Positions 1 through 8,514 of a stretch of DNA of 64,000 nucleotides are shown here, in pieces; the first letter of the stretch is position 1; each line of letters begins with the position of its first letter. A program made the position numbers and the translations under genes. Location of the stretch: positions 2,144,879 to 2,208,878 of the forward strand of contig NZ_AZAJ01000001.1 of assembly GCF_000504205.1 (NCBI RefSeq), written 5' to 3'. The notes below the pieces were generated by a model that saw only the letters and a program-made list of their open reading frames with translations, made no database searches and had not been told where the DNA came from. The DNA comes from Methanolobus tindarius DSM 2278 (lineage in GTDB: Archaea; Halobacteriota; Methanosarcinia; Methanosarcinales; Methanosarcinaceae).

Positions 1-221
1 AGGTGAAATTTTTTTCTTTCTTCTTCGAAAAGTAACTTTGTTTTGGATACACTATGCAGGCTAAAAAAAGCAACTACTTTAATATAAGAGTTTGATACAG
101 TAATAGTGAGTAAATGGCTTTTCCATAACGAAATTTCATTTTACATTCATATTATTCATATCAGTGGGGCTATATTATTACCATACAGAGTATCCAGTCA
201 GACATTAATTTTGCAGAGGAT

Positions 222-3200
222 TTGACACAGGGTAATTCATACTCCCTGCTCTATGATACAACAGATCAACTTGTGGATGTCGTTGCTTCCTTTTTTGATG
301 CGGGACTAAAGAATAATGAGTGCTGCCTCTGGGGAGTAGCAGGACAGCTTGACGTTGATTATGTGAAAGACCTGTTAAGGGATGCAGGACTTGATGTTGA
401 CAAGTATGTTGAGAACGGGCAGTTGATATTTTCGGAATGTAATGAATGCTATATTGCCGGAAAAGGCTCTGTTTCTGATATGGATCTTCTGAAATGGCAG
501 GAGATGTACAACATTGCAATGGCTGAAGGCTACAACGGCCTGCGTATTGTTGATAAATTTACGATTGTAGATGGTGAATCCTGGAACAGCTTTGTGGAAT
601 ATGAAAAACAGGCCATGGAACTTATCAGGACAAAGAAGATAACAGGTCTTTTTGCATTTCTCCTTGAAGCACGTTCAAGAATGGAAATGATAGAGCTTAT
701 CAGCATGCATGACGGAACAATCATTGAGAAAAATGGCAGGTGGACACTGCTTCAAAGTTCCTCATCATGTAAGACGGTTAGCAGAAGTCAGTATTTCAGG
801 GATGAGATTCTTGAAAATGTCTGGACCGGTTTCTGGGCAGTTGATGAAAATGACAAAATAGTCTTTTTCAATAAGGGCATGGAATCCATATCCGGCCTTT
901 CAAAAAGTGACGTATGCGGAAAAAAACTGACAAGTTTTGTTCCACAAAGTATTGAGGGTGAAGACCCTGGATTTGCAGATGTTTTTCAGGCAGTGAAAGA
1001 AGACCTGCAATCAAGAAGTTATAACGTTTTTCCATTTGTAAAACCGGACGGTCAGTTCATTTATCATAGTGGTTTCCTGCTTCCCCTTACGGATGACGAG
1101 GGAAATTACAGCGGTATGATAGGTACTATCGGCAAACTTGTAGAGCAGACCATCGACCATGAAACACTACGTGATAAGTTCAAATCCATAGAAAAACTGG
1201 AAGACATCTACAGAAAAAGTCCTGTTGTAGCATTCCTCTGGAGTGCAGAGGACGACTGGCCAATTGCTTTTGTTTCAGAGAACATTTCGCAGTTCGGTTA
1301 TACTCCTTTTGATCTGACTTCCGGTAAAATGAATTACGGTGATATAATCCATCCCGATGATCTGGATTATGTACGCAGCGATGTGTCAGAGCTTGAAATC
1401 CAGGGTAAGATGTTTTTCTCAAAAGAATATCGCCTCATGACAAAATCCGGCAAGATACGCTGGGTCACTGAAAGGTCTCACCTTATCAGGGATAAAAAAG
1501 GGAATCCTGCCTACTATCAGGGTATTATCATTGATATCACGGAAAGGAAAAAGGCAGAAGAAACTGCTCTGGATGCTGAGAAAAAATATCGTCTTATTTT
1601 TGAGAACTCTCCTCTTGGAATTTTCCACTTCGATGAAAAAGGGATTATCACTCACTGTAATGAAAAATTCCTGGACATAATGGAACTGGAAAGTAAAGAG
1701 GATATTATTGGTTTTGATCTTGGTGCATCAATTGTAGATAAAAACATGAAGCAGGCAGTGGATGATGCTCTTTCCCGAAAACAGGGTTTTTTTGAAGGAG
1801 AATATCACACAGTTTCCACAGATATTACAATCTATATCAAAGCATATTACAGTCCAAACGTTGCAGAAGATGGCAGTTTCCTTGGTGGCATTGGAGTATT
1901 TGAAGACATCTCCGAGAAAAAGAGAGCGGAAGATGCTGTACTGGAAGCTGAAAAGAAATACCGGCTTATCTTTGAGAACTCTCCGGTAGGAATTTTCCAT
2001 TTCAATGCAGAAGGTATAGTAACTCACTGTAACGAAAAGTTCCTCCAGATAATAGGAGTTGAAAACAAGGACAAAGTGATTGGTTTTAACATGGTCACCC
2101 AGACACGGGATGAGGACATGATAAAAGCAGTTTCAGATGTCCTTTCAAGAAATACCGGTCATTTTGAAGGTAAATATCATACTGTTATTAGCGGCAAAGA
2201 TCTTTATCTCAAAGCTGACTTTAGCCCAAATCTTGCAGACGATGGAACTCTGCTTGGTGGCATTGGAATCTATGGTGATGTTTCGATTCGTAAAAAAGCA
2301 GAAGAGGCTTTGCGCCTGGATGAATCACGTCTGGAAGCATTACTCAAGATAAGTCACGTTACAGATCTCTCTCTAAGTGGCGTTTCAGACTTTGTACAGG
2401 AAGAAGCCGTAAGGCTGACCCAGAGTAAGATTGGTTATCTTGCTTTCTTAAATGATGCCGGTACAAGGCTTACCATCTATTCATGGTCACAGAGCATTAT
2501 GGAAAGATGCAAGGTTAAGGGAAAGAAGCTTGAGTACGCAATTGAGGAAACAGGTCTCTGGGGAGAACCTATCAGGCAGAAGAAAGCTGTAATTGTTAAT
2601 GATTTCGATGCTCCGAATCCGTTGAAACATGGTTATCCTGAAGGTCACATCAGACTCAGACGCTACATGAGTATTCCAATCTTTGACGGGAAGAAAATTG
2701 TTGGTGTTGCAGGTGTTGGCAACAAGGATGAGGATTACGATAAAACCGATGTAAGGCAACTTACATTGTTCATGGAAGGCATGTGGAAACTTATCCAGCG
2801 CCAGAAATCCGAAGATACTTTGCGTGAGTATGCTGATGAACTTTCTAAGGTCAATGAGGAGCTATCAAAGACCAACGAAGAACTTTCACAGGCTAACGAG
2901 GAATTGAAATCACTTGACAGGATGAAGGATGATTTCCTCTCAAATGTCAGCCACGAGTTTAAGACTCCTCTTACTTCAATTCAGGGATATAGCCAGCTCA
3001 TTTCAGACGGAACACTGGGTGAAGTGAATGAGCAGCAGCAAAAGGCTGTTGAAACAGTTCTCAGAAACTCTGAAAGGCTTCGCAGACTTGTAGACTCTCT
3101 GTTGTATCTCAGTCGTGCACAATCCGGTAAGCTTAATTATTCATTTGAAAAGCTTGATATAAAGGATATACTTGAACATGCGGTTCAGGATCTTGCACTT

Positions 3201-3605
3201 CAGGCTGCAAGCAAGAACATAGAATTAATAACTGATATTCCATCTGATATTCCGCAGCTTGATCTTGATCGTGACAAGATGATGGATGTTTTTGTCAATC
3301 TTATAGACAATGCTGTTAAGTTTACTCCTGATGGTGGAAAGGTTACAGTTTCGGCACATGTTTCCGAAGGCTCGATGTATCTTGATGTAGAGGACACGGG
3401 TATCGGAATTCCTGAAGACAAGATTCCAATGCTTTTCCAGCGTTTCTATCAGGTCGATTCTTCTGTGAAAAGAAGGTACGGTGGAACAGGTCTTGGTCTG
3501 TATATCTGTAAAAAGATAGTTGAGGATCATAAAGGCGATATTTACGTTAACAGTGAAGAGGGTAAAGGGACAACTGTTCATGTCCGTCTTCCTATGGACC
3601 AATAA
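222..3605 (+). CDS. MEDS-multi-PAS-GAF sensor histidine kinase
   Basis: A soluble hybrid sensor of 1127 residues with no membrane segment. In order: an N-terminal MEDS domain (about 1-165, the sensory domain of methanogens and methylotrophs), four PAS domains (about 190-320, 330-455, 452-575, 576-700), a GAF domain (about 710-865), a short coiled coil of NEELSK-type repeats, the HisKA H-box VSHEFKTPLT with phospho-acceptor His911, and a HATPase domain with N-box NLIDNAVKF, G1 DTGIGIP and G2 GGTGLGLY. No receiver domain is attached and no response regulator lies nearby, so the partner is unknown. The start is TTG at 222. The frame is open back to a stop at 126-128 without any ATG or GTG, and the AGAGG at 215-219 is only about two bases away, so the start is uncertain. 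The signal is unknown; redox or methyl-substrate sensing would be a guess. Confidence 0.93.
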   Translation: MTQGNSYSLLYDTTDQLVDVVASFFDAGLKNNECCLWGVAGQLDVDYVKDLLRDAGLDVDKYVENGQLIFSECNECYIAGKGSVSDMDLLKWQEMYNIAMAEGYNGLRIVDKFTIVDGESWNSFVEYEKQAMELIRTKKITGLFAFLLEARSRMEMIELISMHDGTIIEKNGRWTLLQSSSSCKTVSRSQYFRDEILENVWTGFWAVDENDKIVFFNKGMESISGLSKSDVCGKKLTSFVPQSIEGEDPGFADVFQAVKEDLQSRSYNVFPFVKPDGQFIYHSGFLLPLTDDEGNYSGMIGTIGKLVEQTIDHETLRDKFKSIEKLEDIYRKSPVVAFLWSAEDDWPIAFVSENISQFGYTPFDLTSGKMNYGDIIHPDDLDYVRSDVSELEIQGKMFFSKEYRLMTKSGKIRWVTERSHLIRDKKGNPAYYQGIIIDITERKKAEETALDAEKKYRLIFENSPLGIFHFDEKGIITHCNEKFLDIMELESKEDIIGFDLGASIVDKNMKQAVDDALSRKQGFFEGEYHTVSTDITIYIKAYYSPNVAEDGSFLGGIGVFEDISEKKRAEDAVLEAEKKYRLIFENSPVGIFHFNAEGIVTHCNEKFLQIIGVENKDKVIGFNMVTQTRDEDMIKAVSDVLSRNTGHFEGKYHTVISGKDLYLKADFSPNLADDGTLLGGIGIYGDVSIRKKAEEALRLDESRLEALLKISHVTDLSLSGVSDFVQEEAVRLTQSKIGYLAFLNDAGTRLTIYSWSQSIMERCKVKGKKLEYAIEETGLWGEPIRQKKAVIVNDFDAPNPLKHGYPEGHIRLRRYMSIPIFDGKKIVGVAGVGNKDEDYDKTDVRQLTLFMEGMWKLIQRQKSEDTLREYADELSKVNEELSKTNEELSQANEELKSLDRMKDDFLSNVSHEFKTPLTSIQGYSQLISDGTLGEVNEQQQKAVETVLRNSERLRRLVDSLLYLSRAQSGKLNYSFEKLDIKDILEHAVQDLALQAASKNIELITDIPSDIPQLDLDRDKMMDVFVNLIDNAVKFTPDGGKVTVSAHVSEGSMYLDVEDTGIGIPEDKIPMLFQRFYQVDSSVKRRYGGTGLGLYICKKIVEDHKGDIYVNSEEGKGTTVHVRLPMDQ
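1575..2318 (+). repeat. Tandem duplicated PAS-domain coding unit
   Basis: Two adjacent 372-bp units (1575-1946 and 1947-2318) inside the sensor kinase encode near-parallel PAS domains. Both begin AEKKYRLIFENSP and share ITHCNEKF or VTHCNEKF and the LGGIG block in register. The offset is exactly 124 codons, so this is an in-frame internal duplication that has since diverged. Confidence 0.85.
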
Positions 3606-3747
3606 AATATCTCAACTCCTGAATCATAAGTGATTTTTCAAAAAGCTTTTAGTTTAGTAGCCTGATTAATGGATATATTTGCTTTTGGACCCACACTAGT
3701 TGCAGACAAGAATAATGGATATAAGGTATTTAATCCACGGTGAAATA

Positions 3748-4800
3748 ATGAAAGTCATAATTATAGGCGGTTTTCTGGGAAGCGGTAAAACAACTACTTT
3801 AAGGAATCTTGGTAAACATCTCATTGACAAAGGTCACAAGATAGCTATAATTGTCAATGAGGTCGGTGAAGTTGGAGTGGACGGAGAAACTATTTCAAGC
3901 AGTGGTCTTGTGACAAAGGAACTTACAAGTGGTTGCATATGCTGTTCACTCAAGGTCAGTATGGAGTTTACTCTGGATTCCCTTATAGAGGATTATAATC
4001 CTGATGTTGTTATCATTGAACCTACCGGAATTGCATTCCCTCTCCAGATAAAAGAACATATTGAGCTTATGGATCTTGGTGAAATTTCTTTTGCTCCTGT
4101 TGTAACTATTATTGATGCCAGCAGATTTGGGGCGGAGTGGAATCAGATTCCAAAGTTTATTGAGAATCAGATAAAGGAATCAGAAATTGTCTGTATCAAT
4201 AAGATAGATCTTGTTGACAGGGAAACAATTGCATCCTCAACACAGGCGGCACTGGAGATAAATCCTGATGCAATTGTTGTGGAATTCTCTGCAAAGAATG
4301 CCGATGAGAAGTTTGAGAGATTCATGGACCTTTTGACCGGTGAAAGCGAGTTACACCAGGAACGTGAGGATATGAATTCCATGGAAGTCTCAGGTGTTGG
4401 ATCCTATGCAGGTGAGTATTCCATTACTTCCAATGGCAAAGATGTGGATCAAATAACAAACATGCTGGTCCATACGCTTGTGAATATCAAGGACAAAGTT
4501 AAGGAGATTAATCCTGATTTTGTGGGTCACATTAAGATTAGTTTCAAAGCATCTTCAGGTCTTGTCAAGGGCAGCCTCACATCATCAGATGGTGAACCCG
4601 TGGTTGAGATTCTCGATGAGAAAGGCGATGGAGAAGAACATCTCAAGTTCCTAAGTGCTGTTACTAAAGTAGAGAAAGAGGATCTTGTTGAGATTGTAGA
4701 CAAATGCATCCAGATGAATCTGGAAATGGAAAATGTGGAGTTTGAAAAGACCCATTCCCATGTCCATAATGAACCTAATTTCGTAAGTCTTGATCTATAA
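3748..4800 (+). CDS. CobW/G3E-family GTP-binding metallochaperone
   Basis: A 350-residue P-loop GTPase of the G3E (CobW/UreG/HypB) family, whose members deliver metal ions or cofactors to target proteins. Visible motifs are Walker A GGFLGSGKTT (Lys14), the CobW metal-binding motif GCICC (Cys63, 65, 66), IEPTG and the guanine-specificity motif NKID. The tail ends in a His-containing HSHVHNE stretch that could bind metal. The ATG at 3748 is chosen because GGTGA sits five bases upstream; a longer reading from 3700 has no such site. It stands alone, closed by a hairpin at 4835-4855. CobW-like proteins in methanogens are often tied to corrinoid or zinc handling, but nothing nearby fixes the metal. 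Confidence 0.88.
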   Translation: MKVIIIGGFLGSGKTTTLRNLGKHLIDKGHKIAIIVNEVGEVGVDGETISSSGLVTKELTSGCICCSLKVSMEFTLDSLIEDYNPDVVIIEPTGIAFPLQIKEHIELMDLGEISFAPVVTIIDASRFGAEWNQIPKFIENQIKESEIVCINKIDLVDRETIASSTQAALEINPDAIVVEFSAKNADEKFERFMDLLTGESELHQEREDMNSMEVSGVGSYAGEYSITSNGKDVDQITNMLVHTLVNIKDKVKEINPDFVGHIKISFKASSGLVKGSLTSSDGEPVVEILDEKGDGEEHLKFLSAVTKVEKEDLVEIVDKCIQMNLEMENVEFEKTHSHVHNEPNFVSLDL

Positions 4801-4834
4801 TTTTTTAATTTTGAATTTTTGTTTTTGTATTTTT

Positions 4835-4866
4835 GGACGGGAATCGTTCCTGTCCTTTTCTGTTTT
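4835..4866 (+). terminator. Hairpin plus T-tract after the CobW-type gene
   Basis: GGACGGGAA-TCG-TTCCTGTCC forms a nine-pair stem (one G-T) with a three-base loop. It is followed by TTTTCTGTTTT and preceded by a T-rich stretch. Confidence 0.6.
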
Positions 4867-4905
4867 ATGTGAATCTCTAAATACTATTGAAGCATTTTTT
4901 CTTTT

Positions 4906-5454
4906 ATGAAGCAGAATCCCGAACTCGAAGTACTTGAAACGCTTGCAAATACTATCCTTGTGGCTGCAAGAACAGCACCAAAAGGTAAGGGTATCGATGA
5001 TATTGTAACTTATTTGTTCAATGATGATGACAGAATGGAACTTGCTGACAAGATGGACGAGCTCAGTGAGACCAAAGGTCTGAAATTCCTTATTCGTGAT
5101 GCTCAGAATGTAAGGGATGCTGATTGTCTGTTGATAATAGGTCTGAAGTCTTCAGGTGTAAGTTCACTTAACTGTGGTGCATGTGGATATGAGACCTGTG
5201 CTGACATGGTTATGCACAAGAAGGTGAAGGTGGAATTTACCGGTCCGCATTGTATGATTAAATATATGGATCTGGGAATTGCAGTGGGTTCTGCTGCTTC
5301 CAAGGCAAAAGACCTGTGCATTGACAACAGGATTCTCTACTCTGCCGGAGCAACTGCATGTTATTCAGGCATGGTGGACGCAGATGTTGCAATGGGAATT
5401 CCATTAAGTGTTAAAGGCAAGAACATATTTTTTGACAGAAAAACATCAAGATAG
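4906..5454 (+). CDS. Ferredoxin-domain protein (DUF2148 family)
   Basis: A cytoplasmic protein of 182 residues resembling the DUF2148 (COG4739) family of predicted iron-sulfur proteins. The Cys pattern NCGACGYETC (Cys90, 93, 98) with a further Cys116 in GPHC looks like a 4Fe-4S site of the type seen in corrinoid iron-sulfur and Fe-S assembly proteins. The family is common in anaerobes and has no established reaction. It is a single gene about 100 bases after the terminator of the CobW-type gene, in the same direction. Fe-S binding is inferred from the Cys spacing; function is unknown. Confidence 0.8.
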   Translation: MKQNPELEVLETLANTILVAARTAPKGKGIDDIVTYLFNDDDRMELADKMDELSETKGLKFLIRDAQNVRDADCLLIIGLKSSGVSSLNCGACGYETCADMVMHKKVKVEFTGPHCMIKYMDLGIAVGSAASKAKDLCIDNRILYSAGATACYSGMVDADVAMGIPLSVKGKNIFFDRKTSR

Positions 5455-5623
5455 TCGGAAGATAGGCAATCTAAAAAGTAGTTGTATATAATTTGTTATT
5501 TTTGTTATTTTCCTTTCTTTTCTTTCATTTTTTTTGTTTTGTTTTTGACTATATATTTCAGCTCAATATAATTATATATTAATGGAGTCTATATTGAAAT
5601 GGACAACGATATGAGGCTTAATT

Positions 5624-5773
5624 ATGGATAATTTAGAATTGATACTTGCTGCTGCATTTGTTCTGGATTTGTTTATTGGATATCGGATTTATGTGTTTTT
5701 AAAAAAATATTTCTTAAAAATCATCCGATGGACCGGTAATAGACTTCAGGCTGCAAAAAATCAGTTACTTTGA
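5624..5773 (+). CDS. Possible 49-residue one-TM membrane protein
   Basis: A short open frame (ATG 5624, TGA 5771) in an otherwise empty 450-base gap. It encodes one hydrophobic helix, LILAAAFVLDLFIGY, followed by a basic tail. There is only weak ribosome-binding sequence upstream (ATGAGGCTTA). The first 20 residues recall the N-terminus of the cobalamin-synthesis membrane protein CbiB (usually LLLDLLLGDP), but the DP is missing and the rest of that roughly 300-residue protein is absent. It may be a genuine small membrane protein, a relic, or chance. Confidence 0.35.
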   Translation: MDNLELILAAAFVLDLFIGYRIYVFLKKYFLKIIRWTGNRLQAAKNQLL

Positions 5774-5858
5774 ATTTTAATCTCTTTGCAATACGCTTTT
5801 TCTTCTTTAATGCCTATGTATTATGGAATGTATGTGCCTTTTAAATATTATTCTCTAT

Positions 5859-5883
5859 AATCTATATAGATTAACTTTATATT
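5859..5883 (+). promoter_or_regulatory. Perfect palindrome plus TATA box before the phosphatase-like genes
   Basis: AATCTATATAGATT (5859-5872) is a perfect 14-bp inverted repeat. The adjoining TTTATATT (about 5876-5883) is a fair archaeal TATA box lying about 25-30 bases before the ATG at 5908. No Shine-Dalgarno precedes that ATG, so a leaderless transcript is likely. The palindrome would sit on or beside the BRE/TATA region, where a repressor would block TFB/TBP. A regulator is inferred and none is encoded nearby. Confidence 0.5.
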
Positions 5884-5907
5884 ACTGATTGCTGACAAAT
5901 CTATCAT

Positions 5908-6354
5908 ATGGTGTCAGATGATAACAAAATTAAAGTTCTTTTTATATGCATCCGCAACAGTGGCAGAAGTCAAATCGCTGAAGCTTATCTGAAAAAGATA
6001 GGTGGTGAAAGGTTTGAAGTTGAAAGTGCAGGCTATAAACCAGAACCAGTAAATCCTCTGGTTCTGGAAGTAATGAAAGAGGAAGGTTTAGACCTGAGTA
6101 CAAAAACACCTCAATCTGCATGGGACTGCTTCAAGGAAGGAAGACTGTATCAGTATGTTATAACCGTTTGTGACAGGGCACATGAGGAAGAATGTCCGCT
6201 TTTCCCAAAGCCATTTACCCAGCTTCATTGGCCTTACCCTGATCCTGAAACCTTCACCGGAACAGAAGAAGAGAAACTGGAGCAGACACGCAAACTCAGG
6301 GATGCTATTAAGGGAAGGATCGGGAAATTTGTCGAAGATATTGACAAATTATAG
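5908..6354 (+). CDS. Low-molecular-weight phosphatase / ArsC-like protein, copy 1
   Basis: A 148-residue single-domain protein of the low-molecular-weight tyrosine phosphatase fold, which includes thioredoxin-coupled arsenate reductases. The P-loop is CIRNSGRS (Cys14, Arg20) near the N-terminus, and the acid loop WPYPDP carries the likely general-acid Asp. Possible redox cysteines occur in CDRAHEEEC (eight apart rather than the seven of classical ArsC). Arsenate reductase is the usual annotation, but a phosphatase is equally possible, and the Gly-Arg within the loop differs from copy 2. It lies 69 bases before copy 2 and probably in the same transcript. Expression is likely controlled by the palindrome at 5859-5872. 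Confidence 0.8.
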   Translation: MVSDDNKIKVLFICIRNSGRSQIAEAYLKKIGGERFEVESAGYKPEPVNPLVLEVMKEEGLDLSTKTPQSAWDCFKEGRLYQYVITVCDRAHEEECPLFPKPFTQLHWPYPDPETFTGTEEEKLEQTRKLRDAIKGRIGKFVEDIDKL

Positions 6355-6423
6355 TTCCTCATCTATTTTTATTTTTATATTGGTGAGTTTTCAATGAGTG
6401 TCTGAGGGTAGCTGGGGTTTATT

Positions 6424-6897
6424 ATGGAAAATCAGGAAAACCAGGATAAAAGCAAGATTCTTTTTGTGTGCTATCACAATTCTGCAAGATCACAGATGGC
6501 TGAAGGGTTAATGAGGTCTCTTTATGGTGATAGTTATGAAGTTTACAGTGCAGGTGTGGAGGCTACCGTGGTGGATTCTCGTGCAATTAAGGTGATGCGG
6601 GAAATTGATATTGATATTTCAGGTCAGCGCTCAAAGAAAATGAGTGAGTATCACGATATTGTGTTTGATGTCCTTGTAACGGTCTGTGATAAAGCCAAAC
6701 AGGCGTGTCCTGTTTGCAACACACCGGAGCTTGCAGCTGTAAATGTCAGAAGTGATGAACCTCGTGCTAAGAAGTTGATGCATAGAAGTTTTAAGGATCC
6801 TTCTGGAGCATCAGGTTCAGATGCCGAACAACTTGAGTTTTTCAGGCAGCTTAGGGATGAAATTAGAGAATGGATAATTCAGGCATTTGAGCCATGA
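6424..6897 (+). CDS. arsC: Arsenate reductase-like LMW phosphatase-fold protein, copy 2
   Basis: 157 residues of the same fold as its upstream neighbour. The P-loop is CYHNSARS (Cys16, Arg22) and the acid loop is KDPSG. The segment CDKAKQAC places two cysteines seven residues apart, as in thioredoxin-coupled ArsC, where the pair relays the disulfide after arsenate reduction. This supports arsenate reductase more strongly than for copy 1. No arsR, arsenite pump or arsM is seen nearby, so the physiological role rests on the fold and motifs alone. Confidence 0.78.
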   Translation: MENQENQDKSKILFVCYHNSARSQMAEGLMRSLYGDSYEVYSAGVEATVVDSRAIKVMREIDIDISGQRSKKMSEYHDIVFDVLVTVCDKAKQACPVCNTPELAAVNVRSDEPRAKKLMHRSFKDPSGASGSDAEQLEFFRQLRDEIREWIIQAFEP

Positions 6898-7113
6898 ATG
6901 TTTGTTGCTGTTATTTTCCTTTCCTTTTGTATTGTTTTTTATCTATTGTGAGTGTGCAAGCTAACACATTTTCATAATATTTTTTGCATATAGAAAAAAC
7001 TATAACTAGAATTGTTACATATGTGTATAATAGTAATATCTAAATGCACATTATCTTGTTTGATTTAATCCTGATAATGGGCTAAACTTACAAAAGAGGA
7101 ATGAAGTGAGAGG

Positions 7114-7572
7114 ATGAAAAAAAGACTAGTAATTTTAGTTCTGCTGATGGCAATGCTGATGCCGATTGCCAGTGCGGATATTGTTAATGATCTTGAAAAT
7201 GATGTTGATGAATACAATGCGAACGTAGCTGCTGTCCCATCTTATCTAGTAACTCTCCTTGGTGATGAAACTATAAAGCTTGTAATAGTCGATGATGATG
7301 GGGATGAGGTCTACATAAAAGCCGTTACAGAAGATGCAGTCATCACATCATTTGAAGAAGTGGATGATGACGAGGATTTTGGTGCAACCATGGTTGTCGG
7401 TGCAAATGAGTTCACCGTGAGGTCAGTTCTCAGATCATCAGACCCATTGTCTGAGTTCACCGCAGCAAAGGACAACGGCGAGATAGTTGTAGAACCTGTG
7501 GGTGTTACAAGTACCGTAAAATATACCGTTGCCAGTGTGGTAATGGACGTAACATCACTGTTTGGATTTTGA
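7114..7572 (+). CDS. Secreted protein of unknown function
   Basis: 152 residues with a clear Sec signal peptide, MKKRLVILVLLMAMLMPIASA, ending at an A-x-A type site. The mature part is acidic (runs such as DDDGDE and VDDDED), beta-rich and without cysteines, as expected for a cell-surface or exported protein. No family is recognised. The ATG follows AGAGG at short spacing. The last 50 or so codons recur in damaged form at 8235-8394, so this gene was once partly duplicated. Confidence 0.7.
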   Translation: MKKRLVILVLLMAMLMPIASADIVNDLENDVDEYNANVAAVPSYLVTLLGDETIKLVIVDDDGDEVYIKAVTEDAVITSFEEVDDDEDFGATMVVGANEFTVRSVLRSSDPLSEFTAAKDNGEIVVEPVGVTSTVKYTVASVVMDVTSLFGF

Positions 7573-7595
7573 TTGAATAAATACTGGTATTCTCC

Positions 7596-8141
7596 ATGAG
7601 ATTATCAATATTGTTCTCTATATTTTTTTTATTGGTTATTTCAATAATTGCAGTTGGCTGTATAGATCAAACAAGTGATGTCAGGCCAGCTACAAATATG
7701 CAGGCTGAAACACAGAATGAAAGTAGATATTATGTGTCAATGGAATATGTAGATAATGAAGCAGAAAACGTGAGTGTTTCAAATAACATACAGAATTATC
7801 ATTGTGCTATATTCTCTGTAAAGCCTGATGTGTTTAATTATGAAGTTAATGAACGTAAAACGATAATGTTGAATCTAATGGGTGAAGAAGTGGGATTGAT
7901 TTTAAATGAAACACATGTTTCTAACAACCATAACATTAGAACATATCGCGGAAAAGTAGTTGGGGATGAAAACAGCAAGGTTGCAATAACGGTTAGTAAT
8001 AACCTTTTGTTAGGAACAATTGATGTGGACAGTAATCCATATTACATTGAAAGTACAAAATATGAGTTAGATGGGAAAACTATCCATATAATGTACAGAG
8101 CTGAAGATCTTCATATTGAAAATGAATATAGAATAGATTAA
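7596..8141 (+). CDS. Putative lipoprotein resembling a metalloprotease propeptide
   Basis: 181 residues starting with a hydrophobic segment and a lipobox-like AVGC, so probably membrane-anchored outside the cell. The C-terminal half (TYRGKVVGD, KVAITVSNN, GTIDVDSNPYYIES) resembles the propeptide domain that precedes reprolysin-like zinc metalloproteases. No HExxH catalytic domain follows: the frame stops at 8141, just before the repeat at 8149. It may be a stand-alone propeptide/inhibitor-like protein or the truncated head of a protease. It starts 23 bases after the previous gene. Confidence 0.55.
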   Translation: MRLSILFSIFFLLVISIIAVGCIDQTSDVRPATNMQAETQNESRYYVSMEYVDNEAENVSVSNNIQNYHCAIFSVKPDVFNYEVNERKTIMLNLMGEEVGLILNETHVSNNHNIRTYRGKVVGDENSKVAITVSNNLLLGTIDVDSNPYYIESTKYELDGKTIHIMYRAEDLHIENEYRID

Positions 8142-8148
8142 CTCAGGA

Positions 8149-8235
8149 CAATCATTATATTTTCATCTTATACTTATAAAAGCATGGACTATGTGGAACT
8201 CTGCACTCATTTGAGGTGCAAGTCCTAAAATATCA
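8149..8235 (+). repeat. Composite repeat, copy 1 (short B-like part + A element)
   Basis: The 58-base A element at 8178-8235 begins AAAAGCATGGACTATGTGGA. It matches 51 of 58 positions (one gap) with 13688-13744 and contains the hairpin TGCAC...GTGCA. The preceding 8149-8177 begins CAATCATTAT and ends in a T/A-rich block resembling a shortened version of the B element at 12717-12791 and 13615-13690. It is followed directly by a degraded gene fragment. Confidence 0.75.
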
Positions 8236-8394
8236 GGTCCGTTCTCAGATCATCTGATCCACTGTCTGAGTTCATCGCAGTAAAGGATAACGGCGAGATA
8301 GTTGTGGGGCCGGTGGGTGTTACAAACACCGTGGAATACACCCCGTGTAAGTGTGATAATGGCTGTAATATCGCTGTTTGATTTTGATTTTTAG
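8235..8394 (+). pseudogene. Frameshifted duplicate of the 3' end of the 7114-7572 gene
   Basis: From 8235 the DNA closely follows about 7420-7572. The translation RSVLRSSDPLSEF...KDNGEIVV is shared, and then GVTNTVEYT replaces GVTSTVKYT. One extra base near 8341 shifts the frame, giving a stop at 8379-8381, while the original frame would continue through LFDFDF to TAG at 8392-8394. There is no start codon or signal-peptide region. It is a dead fragment joined directly to the repeat at 8178-8235. Confidence 0.85.
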
Positions 8395-8514
8395 TATTTA
8401 TCTTTTAGAGCAAATCCAATTAATGGATTTCTCTGATCTTAATTTCCCTCTTCTTAGATCATACTTTTCTAAAAGGTATTGCCAATTTAGATGCATGGTT
8501 TCAGGAGAAATGTT

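Noticed and set aside
3225-3602. Antisense open frame of about 125 codons within the sensor kinase gene
   Set aside because: It is opposite a clear kinase domain with all motifs, has no recognisable product and no ribosome-binding site, so it is a shadow of the real gene.
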